Shown here: in pieces, positions 1-5,920 of the stretch
How positions within the stretch are numbered: the stretch's first letter is position 1
Layout of the letters: every line of letters begins with the position of its first letter
Assembly (NCBI GenBank): GCA_016705005.1
Contig: JADIZB010000046.1
Coordinates: forward strand, 1-5,920
Direction: 5' to 3'
Length of the DNA stretch: 5,920 nucleotides
From: Bacteroidales bacterium
GTDB lineage: Bacteria > Bacteroidota > Bacteroidia > Bacteroidales > Lentimicrobiaceae
Position numbers and translations under genes: made by a program
Notes under the pieces: generated by a model
Databases searched by the model: none
What the model was told of the DNA's origin: nothing
Seen by the model: only the letters and a program-made list of their open reading frames with translations

Positions 1-27
1 CCAGTTTAAGCTGACGGGGTGCGCCTC

Positions 28-1344
28 TCACACCACTGTACGTACGGGTCTCGTATACAGCGGTTCGTTAAGATGTGGGGCAATTTTCTCATAAAGCGAA
101 AGCATAGACTCGTAACCTCTTTGTCGTAATCGGTCTAAGGTAATAGTAGTAACAAGAATAGGGCTTTGAGCAACCGCCCAGCCTCCCATCCGTGTTCTAC
201 TCCACGAATAGGCATGATCCCGATCAACACCCAGCCGGGTCAGGTTTATCCTTTTCCGCTCTGGCTTCTTCCAGAAATGCCATATACAATACCTTAGACG
301 GTTTCGCACCCAACCGTCGAGTTCTTTGAGTTTGCCCTGGATACTTGCCATTCGGAAGTAACCGAGCCAGCCTCTCTGTAGCTCTTTGAGCTTATGGATG
401 CGTTCGTCAAAAGTTGCCGGAGTCGTTTTCCGGGTAATGACTTTGATTTTCTGCTTTAGTGTTTTCCATCCCTTTTCGCTCACCACCAACTGGTATTTGC
501 CTTTCTCCCCTTTCACATAAGTGGGGACGAATCCGAACCCCAGTATAGTAAAGTTCACCGGTTTGCGTATGCCGCTTTTCTCCCGGTTGATGGGTAATTT
601 CAGCTTGTTCTTTAGGAAAAGAAAGGCTTCATTACCCGCTTTGCGGGCTGCATAATTACTTTTGGCATAAATGCTAAAGTCGTCGGCATAGCGCACATAG
701 CGAAACCCTTGCCTGTCCAGTTCCTTATCCAGCTCATTCAGTATGATGTTGGATAGCAGCGGGCTGAGCGGGCTCCCTTGCGGTACACCTTTTCTGCGTT
801 TGGTGAGTTTACCGTTTATTTCAATCGGTGCTCTCAGCCATTTGCGGATAAGGCGTAGTGTGACCGGACATTTTACCTTGCGGTACAGCAACTGTAGCAG
901 GATACAGTGATCTACTTCATCAAAGAAGTTCTTCAGGTCGATGTCAACAATGTGCTGATTACCTGAGTTGATGTAATCCTGTGCTTTGAGTACTGCCTGT
1001 TGGGCGTTTCGGTTGGGACGGAAACCGAAGCTGTAATCCTCAAATTCAACCTCGAACTTTATGGCTATTACCTGTCCGACTGCTTGTTGCAGAAGTCGAT
1101 CGGTAACAGTTGGAATACCCAATAAGCGGGTTTTTCCATTGCTTTTTGGAATTTCTACCCCAAGAATGGGTTTGGGCAGGTATTTTTCCTTCCAGATTTC
1201 TGATTCTATACGCTGCCTGTTTTTGGTCAGGTGTGCGTACAGTTCTTTAACCGGCATTCCGTCAACGCCTGCCGAACCTTTGTTCGACACCACTTTACGA
1301 TAGGCCAGTGTTAAATTCCTCCGGTTTAATACATGTTCAATCAT
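28..1344 (-). CDS. ltrA: Group II intron reverse transcriptase/maturase (intact, class C type)
   Basis: A 438-aa multifunctional intron protein. It binds its own intron RNA to aid splicing and copies the intron into DNA at new sites. The N-terminal RT0/RT1 region covers about residues 1-90. The first catalytic Asp is probably D136 in VDIDLKNFFD, PQGSPLSPLLSN lies at 188-199, and the active-site box YADD is at 219-222. The thumb/maturase X domain spans about 285-375 (KELQRGWLGYFRMAS, then RLRYCIWHFWKKPERKR). No HNH endonuclease domain follows, as expected for class C proteins, which rely on hairpin or single-stranded targets. The ATG at 1344 fits the usual MIEHVL-type start, with AAAGG directly before it but no well-spaced Shine-Dalgarno. 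The last 12 codons (NEPLYTRPVRTVV) run right through domain V, and the TGA stop comes just after it. All key residues are present, so it is probably active. Confidence 0.95.
   Translation of the reverse strand: MIEHVLNRRNLTLAYRKVVSNKGSAGVDGMPVKELYAHLTKNRQRIESEIWKEKYLPKPILGVEIPKSNGKTRLLGIPTVTDRLLQQAVGQVIAIKFEVEFEDYSFGFRPNRNAQQAVLKAQDYINSGNQHIVDIDLKNFFDEVDHCILLQLLYRKVKCPVTLRLIRKWLRAPIEINGKLTKRRKGVPQGSPLSPLLSNIILNELDKELDRQGFRYVRYADDFSIYAKSNYAARKAGNEAFLFLKNKLKLPINREKSGIRKPVNFTILGFGFVPTYVKGEKGKYQLVVSEKGWKTLKQKIKVITRKTTPATFDERIHKLKELQRGWLGYFRMASIQGKLKELDGWVRNRLRYCIWHFWKKPERKRINLTRLGVDRDHAYSWSRTRMGGWAVAQSPILVTTITLDRLRQRGYESMLSLYEKIAPHLNEPLYTRPVRTVV
32..64 (-). ncRNA. Group II intron domain V, copy 1
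   Basis: Catalytic hairpin of the ribozyme. On the minus strand, ACCGCTGTA pairs with TACAGTGGT (one G-U pair), a two-base CG bulge follows on the 3' side, and TACG pairs with CGTA around an AGACC loop. The triad in the lower stem reads CGC, as in group IIC introns. The O. iheyensis domain V as I recall it begins and ends almost identically. The same bases are also the last codons of the intron protein. Confidence 0.88.
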
Positions 1345-1897
1345 CCTTTGTTTACTTCTTTTGCCCTGTTTCGCTTATAGTAAGGCTTCCGCATGAGGCG
1401 AATCCATACTTAATTTGAAACATCTTAACGTTCAGCCCTTTATTACTTCTGTGAGGCTTCCGGTTATCTATACCGGCTCGTATCGGGTAACTACTACGGC
1501 TTCTGCTGACTTCTCACCATAGCCATGCATGACTGATGAGACCTCCCCTGGTAAGAGCTGTTCCCTTCCTCCAATCGCTGCGGCATCTACTATCCAACGA
1601 TCATTGTATTCTTAGGATGTAACAATGGTGTGCTTGCTTATCCTCGTTCAATAGCCTCATATGCCGTTCCTGTTCGTCAGTACCGGATTTTGCAGTCTCG
1701 TTGCCTTCAGTGCTTGGGTCGCCCCAAACCACCTTACGACTTGCTAATACTTCTGAGCGCTACCTCAGCGTATAAGGGACTTCCACCCTCTGGAATTTAT
1801 TTACACTTGTTGGAATATTCCGGAAAGATAAGTTTGTATTTTTAATCTTTTTCCAGAGCGTACAACAAGTGTGCGCTGCAGCTCATGCAGGGCACAC
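1345..1897 (-). ncRNA. Group IIC intron RNA, 5' domains I-III and start of IV (copy 1)
   Basis: The 553-nt stretch between the intron 5' end and the protein's start codon has no credible gene. It is the structured 5' part of the ribozyme: domain I (exon binding), II, III and the entry to the domain IV loop that holds the ORF. The conserved AGGGGAGGTCT and GAAGTCAGCAGAAG blocks sit at about 1498-1552 and mark the domain III/IV area by analogy with group IIC introns. Copy 2 shares a 112-nt identical block (1581-1692 here). Plus-strand open frames, for example 1630-1845, are antisense shadows. Confidence 0.85.
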
Positions 1898-2024
1898 ACA
1901 AACGCTATAGCAAATGCGGGTTTGCGTGTTCGTTGAAACATTTGAAATCTTTATATACATTTGTGCTGGCTGACAGTTGAGCAACAATTTATTCCCGCAC
2001 TTGCCATAGCGTCAGCCGTCAGAC
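1898..2024. repeat. Long imperfect palindrome, attC-like recombination site
   Basis: The arms are 1902-1920 (ACGCTATAGCAAATGCGGG) and 1994-2012 (CCCGCACTTGCCATAGCGT). They match at 17 of 19 positions, and on the minus strand the two mismatches become G-U pairs. The loop is 73 nt. The left edge with the intron removed would read ACAAACGC, like the start of Vibrio attC repeats (TAACAAACGC). On the right, GTCAGAC at 2018-2024 is one base from the attC core GTTRRRY. The intron sits 4-5 nt from the stem, after minus-strand TTTGT, matching the TTGT target of group IIC-attC introns. The GTT core is degenerate (GTC) and no inner R/L boxes or extrahelical bases were confirmed. It could instead be a Bacteroidota intergenic palindrome or an odd terminator. 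Confidence 0.5.
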
Positions 2025-2049
2025 TGCGCAAAAACCTCCGTTCACGAAC

Positions 2050-3720
2050 AACATTATTATTTTGTAAGATTTTCCTGATTTCCCTTGCTGGTTTCATCTA
2101 AATTGCTTAATTTCAATGCATAATAGCAGTTTCATATGCATCATATACAAGGTCAGGCACGTAATCAGTTTCAACTTGTTTGTTTGGAGCAAATGGTAGC
2201 TCCCGATAGTTTTGTTAGGGTAATTGATGTGTTTGTTGATGCCATCGATCTGAAAAGCTTCGGGTTTTCTCATGCAGTGGTCCAGGAAGAAGGCCGTCCA
2301 CCATACAACCCGGCTGTTTTGCTTAAGCTTTACATCTATGGCTACAAATTTGGCGTCAGATCATCCCGAAAATTAGAATACCAGGCCGCTACCAATCTCG
2401 AGGTTCGTTGGTTACTTAACGAGCAAACTCCCTCAAACCGTACCATCAGCGCATTCCGCAAGACAAATGCCATGGCGTTTAGGAAAGTGTTCCGCAAGTT
2501 CGTTTTCATGCTCAGACAGGCTGACCTGATCGGGGGCGAAACCATTGCCATCGACTCTTTTAAGGTTCGCGGCCAGAATTCCCTGAAAAATAATTTCAAC
2601 GAAAAGAAAATCAAGCGTCATCTGGTTTACATTGATGCCCGCATCGATGAGTTTGCAAATGCACTTGACCAGGCCGATCAGCAGGAAGAAAAGGAAGAAC
2701 TAAAAGGAAAGATCTCCCTTCAAAAGCAACGCAGAGAGAAATATGAGAAACTTCAGAAAGATCTGAACGACAGTGGTCAGGAACAGATCTCAACGACCGA
2801 TCCTGATGCAAAGGCTGTTATTCTTCACCGGGGGGTAGTGAATGTGGGTTATACTATCCAGGCTTCGGTGGATGCCAAACATAAACTGATTGCAGAAACT
2901 GAAACCGGAGATGTAAATGATACCCGGGCTCTTGCTCCGGTAGCCATCGCAACCAAAGAGACACTTAAGGTTGAAGGATTTAACGTGCTTGCCGATAAGG
3001 GCTATCACACGGGTGATCAGCTCAGCCGTTGTGAGGTTGAAAACATTGTCACATTTGTATCCCCGAAAGAACCTGCCTCCAACGATGTAGATATTTTCCC
3101 CATCAGCCGGTTTGTATATCAACCTGAAACCAACACTTACCTGTGCCCGGCCAATGAAACACTTGCGACCAATGGCACCTGGTACGCGCACAGCTCTCGT
3201 GGACAAAAAGCCGCATTCCGTTTTCAGCGCTACAACACCCCCAAATGCAAAGGATGCACGCTGAGGACCCAATGCACCAAAGGCAAAGACAATGGCCGCA
3301 GTATCGACCGTAGTGAATTTGCTGCTGTGATAGATGCGAATAACCAGCGGGTGAATGCCAATCCGGATTATTACAAGCTTAGGCAGCAGCTCGCTGAACA
3401 TCCCTGGGGAACGATGAAGCGACAATGGGGATTCGATCATGTACTTGTAAAGGGCAAAGAAAGGGTGATGGGTGAAGTAAGCCTGGTGTTTACGGCGTAT
3501 AATCTCACCCGGGTTCTGGCAGTTGTAGGCGGAATTGAAGGATTTAAAGCCTTATTGAATAAGTTCTCAGGCTATTTTCAGCAAATTTCAGCCCTTTTCA
3601 GGGCATTTAAATACGTATTAAAAGGATTCAGACCTGAAATAAATCTTCAGACAGAACTACGATCTGTTGTCTGATAGAGCGCGCCATTGAATAAATTTCC
3701 GATATTTGAATGACGGGACG
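2050..3720 (+). mobile_element. IS1182-family insertion sequence (ends not resolved)
   Basis: A single-gene insertion sequence built round the transposase at 2136-3674. The outer limits are estimates. The left end should lie between the attC-like site (ending about 2024) and the start codon, and the right end between the stop codon and the coding remnant at about 3730. I compared 2025-2135 with the reverse complement of 3675-3760 and found no convincing terminal inverted repeat or target duplication. Upstream, TTG at 2085-2087 and TAATTTC at 2108-2114, 20 nt apart, loosely resemble a Bacteroidota -33/-7 promoter. Its position between an attC-like site and a gene lacking its 5' part suggests it inserted into that gene or just in front of it. 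Confidence 0.75.
2136..3674 (+). CDS. IS1182-family transposase (intact DDE enzyme)
   Basis: A 512-aa transposase that cuts and joins the ends of its IS element. The N-terminal DUF772-type domain (about residues 15-110) includes GRPPYNPAVLLKLYIYGY and RTISAFRK. The probable DDE catalytic residues are D140 (TIAIDSFKVRGQNS), D287 (VLADKGYHTG) and E421 (EHPWGTMKRQWG). A charged, probably coiled-coil insertion lies between the first two (about 160-212). A cysteine set (C337, then C371, C374 and C380) just before the last catalytic block suggests a small metal-binding knuckle. The C-terminal DDE_Tnp_1_6-type segment ends in VFTAYNLTRVLAVVGG. The length is normal for the family, with no frameshift. 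The ATG at 2136 has no obvious Shine-Dalgarno, as is common in Bacteroidota. It appears functional. Confidence 0.93.
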   Translation: MHHIQGQARNQFQLVCLEQMVAPDSFVRVIDVFVDAIDLKSFGFSHAVVQEEGRPPYNPAVLLKLYIYGYKFGVRSSRKLEYQAATNLEVRWLLNEQTPSNRTISAFRKTNAMAFRKVFRKFVFMLRQADLIGGETIAIDSFKVRGQNSLKNNFNEKKIKRHLVYIDARIDEFANALDQADQQEEKEELKGKISLQKQRREKYEKLQKDLNDSGQEQISTTDPDAKAVILHRGVVNVGYTIQASVDAKHKLIAETETGDVNDTRALAPVAIATKETLKVEGFNVLADKGYHTGDQLSRCEVENIVTFVSPKEPASNDVDIFPISRFVYQPETNTYLCPANETLATNGTWYAHSSRGQKAAFRFQRYNTPKCKGCTLRTQCTKGKDNGRSIDRSEFAAVIDANNQRVNANPDYYKLRQQLAEHPWGTMKRQWGFDHVLVKGKERVMGEVSLVFTAYNLTRVLAVVGGIEGFKALLNKFSGYFQQISALFRAFKYVLKGFRPEINLQTELRSVV

Positions 3721-3729
3721 GGTTTTTTT

Positions 3730-4034
3730 TTACTAGGTCTTGGTCTTGGCATACTTGAATTTTGTCCGGAACTAATGGAGTTTCGACTTTTGCGGACTTG
3801 GAATATCTACCTTTTTTAAAGACTAAACTAACACCTTTGTTGAATGTAAGAATTGAGTTGCAGGAACATAGGCCTTCGGAACAATACGATGGAGGGACAG
3901 GGACAATGCATACTGAATTAGGTATAGGATTAAATTACAAACTGACTGAAAAATTCGGACTCTACGTGAAATCAGGAATGCTATACACTCAGCAATCCTT
4001 CCTGATACCTATTACCATTGGTTTAAGATATTGA
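3730..4034 (+). pseudogene. 3' remnant of a probable outer-membrane beta-barrel protein gene
   Basis: An open frame from 3759 to the TGA at 4032-4034 encodes about 90 residues with alternating polar and hydrophobic strands (LTPLLNVRIELQEH, HTELGIGLNYKLTEKFGLYVKSGMLYTQ). It ends in FLIPITIGLRY, a final strand with a C-terminal aromatic residue typical of outer-membrane barrels. The only start in frame is a TTG at 3762, just after an in-frame TGA at 3756. In the neighbouring frame, 3730-3758 reads LLGLGLGILEF, another barrel-like stretch, so the gene probably had a frameshift near 3760. A run of nine T lies at 3723-3731. There is no signal peptide or N-terminus, and the IS lies immediately upstream. 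I infer that this is the tail of a gene truncated by the IS insertion; its exact family is not recognised. Confidence 0.6.
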
Positions 4035-4035
4035 A

Positions 4036-4066
4036 AGAGCTGACAATGAATAAATTACGCCACATA
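4036..4066 (+). other. Possible left half of a second attC site, split by intron copy 2
   Basis: This is the short spacer between the stop codon of the barrel remnant and the 3' end of intron copy 2. It ends TTACGCCACATA. Joined to the exon on the far side of copy 1 it would read CACATA-ACAAACGC, and ACATAAC differs at one position from the attC core RYYYAAC. Its start (GCTGACAATGAATAAATTACGCC) also loosely resembles 1970-1998 in the first site. The other half of this site would lie beyond the right edge, so this is a tentative inference. Confidence 0.35.
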
Positions 4067-4115
4067 ATCGAGTAGACGGCCCCGCCAGTTTAAGCTGACG
4101 GGGTGCGCCTCTCAC
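4067..4115 (-). ncRNA. Group II intron domain VI with bulged branch-point A (copy 2)
   Basis: On the minus strand, GAG, AGGCG and CCCCGTCAG pair with CTGGCGGGG, CGTCT and CTC around a CTTAAA loop. A single unpaired A (position 4073) lies between CGTCT and CTC, 7 nt from the intron's last base if that is 4067. This is the expected branch-point adenosine, and the AT ending fits group II introns. Copy 1 keeps only the loop and 5' arm (1-24), because the rest lies off the left edge. Confidence 0.82.
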
Positions 4116-5414
4116 ACCACTGTACGTACGGGTCTCGTATACAGCGGTTCGTTAGATGTGGGGCAATTTTTTCATAAGGTCGAAGCATAGCCTCATAACC
4201 TCTTTTTCCCAATCGGTTCAAGGTAATAGTAGTAACCAGGATAGGGCTTTGGCAACCGCCCAGCCACCCTTCCGGGTTCTACTCCATGCATAGGCATGAT
4301 TCTGGTCGACACCCAGCCGGATCAGGTTTTTCCTCTTCCGTTCAGGCTTCTTCCAGTTGTGCCAGATGCAATACCTCAGACGGTTACGTACCCAGCGATC
4401 GAGGTCTCTAAGTTTGCCCTGAATACTTGCCATACGGTAGTATCCAAGCCATCCTCGTTGAAGTTCTTTCAACTTATGAATACGTTCGTCAAAGGTTGCC
4501 GGAGTGGTTTTCCGGGTGATGGCCTTGATTTTCTGCTTCAGGGTTTTCCATCCCTTTTCGCTCACCACCAACTGGTATTTGCCTTTCTCCCCCTTTCACG
4601 TAGGTGGGAACGAATGCAAACCCCAGTATCGTGAAGTTAACAGGTTTACGTATGCCACTTTTCCCCGGTTAATAGGCAGTTTCAACTTGTTCTTTAGGAA
4701 GAGATAGGCTTCGTTACCCGTTTTTCGGGCTGCCATTGACTTTTAGCATAAATACTAAAGTCGTCAGCGTAACGGACATAACGAACCCTTGCCTTTCCAG
4801 TTCCTTATCCAACTCATTCAGCATGATATTGGAGAGTAACGGACCCAGCGGGCTGCCTTGCGGTACGCCTTTGCTGCGTTTGACTAATTTCCCGTTTATT
4901 TCAATCGGGGCTCTCAGCCATTTGCGGATAAGGCGTAGTGTGACGGACATTTTACCTTGCGATACAGCAATTGCAACAGAATACAATGATCTACTTCATC
5001 AAAGAAGCTCTTCAGGTCAATATCTACAATGTGCTGATAACCTGAATTGATGTAGTCCTGTGCTTTGAGTACTGCTTGCTGGGCGTTTCGGTTAGGACGA
5101 AAACCGTAGCTGTAATCCTCAAATTCCACCTCAAACTTAATAGCTATTGCCTGTCCTACTGCTTGTTGTAACAAGCGGTCGGTGACGTGGGAATGCCCAG
5201 TAAGCGGGTTTTCCTTTTTTTTGGAGATTTCTTCCCCGGATGGGTTGGGCACGTATGTCCCTTAAGGAATTCTGATTCCAACGCTGCCCGTTTTCCTCAG
5301 GTAGGCGTACAGATCTTTAACCAGCATTCCATCCATGCCTGCCGATCCTTTGTCCGACACCACATGGTGAAGTGCCCGCATTACATTCCTTCGGTTTAGT
5401 ACCTGTTCAATCAT
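4112..5414 (-). pseudogene. ltrA: Group II intron reverse transcriptase/maturase, frameshifted
   Basis: The counterpart of the intact protein at 28-1344, starting at the ATG at 5414 (MIEQ...) and matching it to the stop position at 4112-4114. Readable pieces are RT1-RT5 at about 5180-4950 (VTDRLLQQAVGQAIAIKF, VDIDLKSFFDEVDH), the PQGSPLGPLLSN region at about 4940-4800, and the X domain at 4571-4218 (KELQRGWLGYYRMAS). Single-base losses relative to copy 1 lie near 4154, 4250, 4665, 4735, 4785, 4946 and 5187, with a one-base gain in the C run at 4589-4593. Codons for the active-site YADD are intact at 4760-4771, but in a shifted frame. The stretch at about 5200-5330 is the most scrambled. It cannot make a full-length protein unless the indels are sequencing errors. 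Confidence 0.9.
4116..4148 (-). ncRNA. Group II intron domain V, copy 2
   Basis: Identical over all 33 bases to the domain V at 32-64, inside a block of about 70 identical bases (1-70 against 4085-4154). The catalytic RNA core of this copy is therefore intact even though its protein gene is broken, so it might still splice if supplied with maturase from copy 1. Confidence 0.87.
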
Positions 5415-5920
5415 CGCATTCTACTCCTTTTGCCCTGTTCCGCTTAAAACATGGCTACTGCCTTGCGGCTGATCCTTGTCGAATTTGGAACATTTTAACG
5501 TTCAGCCCTTCAGTTTGCTCCTCTGAGGCTTCCGGTTATCTATACCTGGCTCGTATCGAGTATCTACTACGGCTTCTGCTGACTTCTCACCATAGCCATG
5601 CATGACTGGATGAGACCTCCCCTGGTAAAGCTGTTCCTTCCTCCAATGCTCGGCATCTACTATCCAACGATCATTGTATTCTTAGGATGTAACAATGGTG
5701 TGCTTGCTTATCCTCGTTCAATAGCCTCATATGCCGTTCCTGTTCGTCAGTACCGGATTTTGGAGTCTGTTGCCTTCAATGCGGGTCCCCCCAAACCACC
5801 TTACCGGCTTACTAATACTTCCAGGCGCTACCTCAGCGTATAAGGACTTCCACCCTCTGGAATTTATTTCACTTGTTGGAATGTTCCGGGAAGATAAGTT
5901 TGTTTTTTAATCTTTTTCCA
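5415..5920 (-). ncRNA. Group IIC intron RNA, 5' domains (copy 2, truncated by window edge)
   Basis: Matches 1345-1855 of copy 1. The domain III/IV blocks (AGGGGAGGTCTCATC and GAAGTCAGCAGAAG) are at about 5570-5622. Positions 5651-5762 are identical to 1581-1692. Outside that block there are several one-base losses, for example near 5628, 5768 and 5845-5870, and gains near 5547 and 5609. There is no credible gene here; plus-strand frames such as 5598-5843 run antisense to ribozyme RNA. Confidence 0.82.

Larger units (their letters stand above)
1..1897 (-). mobile_element. Group IIC intron, copy 1 (nearly complete; 3' tip outside window)
   Basis: A self-splicing retroelement read on the minus strand. 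Its 5' end is placed at 1897, where the minus strand reads GTGTGCCCTGCATGAGC, closely matching the start I recall for the group IIC intron of Oceanobacillus iheyensis (GUGUGCCCGGCAUGGGU). Other class C hallmarks are the stretch just before the ORF (AGGGGAGGTCT, then GAAGTCAGCAGAAG), an intron protein without an HNH endonuclease domain, and a short domain V with a CGC-type triad. The window starts inside domain VI. By comparison with copy 2, about 18 nt are missing, giving a full length near 1.9 kb. It abuts a long hairpin at 1902-2012, the kind of target group IIC introns prefer. The start could be 2 nt earlier (1899) because the junction is a GTGTGTG run. Class assignment comes from remembered family sequences, not a search. 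Confidence 0.9.
4067..5920 (-). mobile_element. Group IIC intron, copy 2 (degenerate; 5' tip outside window)
   Basis: A second, diverged copy of the intron at 1-1897, in the same orientation. Its 3' end is complete: domain VI ends CTACTCGAT at 4067 (possibly 4066). The 5' end is missing because the window stops at the position matching 1855 in copy 1, about 42 nt short. The RNA domains are well kept, but the protein gene carries many one-base indels. ORF substitutions relative to copy 1 are often at third codon positions, so it is an old relative and not a fresh duplicate. It lies directly downstream of the barrel-protein remnant and antisense to it. Confidence 0.9.

Noticed and set aside
1061..1303. 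Plus-strand open frame of 80 codons
   Set aside because: Antisense to the intact intron reverse transcriptase, which has full family motifs; this frame has none.
1630..1845. Plus-strand open frame of 71 codons
   Set aside because: Lies antisense to the conserved 5' ribozyme RNA; the matching region of copy 2 breaks it with indels.
1902..2012. Rho-independent terminator at the long palindrome
   Set aside because: The 73-nt loop is far too long and no T tract follows the stem on either strand; an attC-like site or other palindrome fits better.
1898..2135. Integron integrase gene or cassette promoter
   Set aside because: No tyrosine recombinase coding sequence exists on either strand in the window, and no array promoter can be defined.
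2790..3440. Minus-strand open frame of 216 codons
   Set aside because: Complement of the transposase gene, with no recognisable domain; the plus-strand product has a full DDE set.
2025..3760. Terminal inverted repeats and target duplication of the IS
   Set aside because: Comparison of both flanks by eye gave only short A/T-rich matches (e.g. AAAAACC near 2030), not enough to define the ends.
4296..5050. Several plus-strand open frames (4296-4634, 4504-4707, 4736-5050)
   Set aside because: Antisense shadows of the degraded intron reverse transcriptase; compositionally odd and without motifs.
1..5920. CRISPR array, tRNA or rRNA
   Set aside because: No regularly spaced short repeats, cloverleaf or rRNA-like sequence was seen; the only large repeats are the two introns.

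Overview
This window looks like accessory DNA from a Bacteroidota-type bacterium. That is inferred from the A+T-rich spacers, genes without clear Shine-Dalgarno sequences, an outer-membrane beta-barrel fragment, and the style of the long intergenic palindrome; no marker gene confirms it. The window holds only two intact proteins, both from mobile elements. About 3.75 kb of the 5.92 kb is two copies of one retroelement.

Layout: (1) 1-1897, minus strand, is a nearly complete group IIC (bacterial class C) intron. It has an intact reverse transcriptase/maturase and a recognisable 5' end (GTGTGCCC) and domain V; about 18 nt of its 3' end (domain VI) lie off the left edge. (2) 1898-2024 is a long inverted repeat (19-bp arms, 73-nt loop) directly against the intron's 5' end, resembling an integron attC site. 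(3) About 2050-3720 is an IS1182-family insertion sequence with an intact 512-aa DDE transposase on the plus strand. (4) About 3730-4034 is the 3' remnant of a probable outer-membrane protein gene, plus strand. (5) 4036-4066 is a short spacer resembling the left end of a second attC site. (6) 4067-5920, minus strand, is a second, diverged copy of the intron. Its reverse transcriptase is broken by many one-base indels, and its 5' end (about 42 nt) runs off the right edge.

The most interesting reading is an integron-type cassette array that mobile elements have overrun. Both introns lie on the strand opposite the cassette gene, as expected for group IIC-attC introns, which insert into the attC bottom strand after TTGT. 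The rebuilt exons join as ...CACATA|ACAAACGC..., close to the left end of known attC sites. Between the two sites lies a single cassette-sized gene whose 5' part has been lost or displaced, apparently through the IS1182 insertion. No integron integrase is visible, so the cassette interpretation is an inference.

No tRNA, rRNA, CRISPR array or ordinary chromosomal operon was found.
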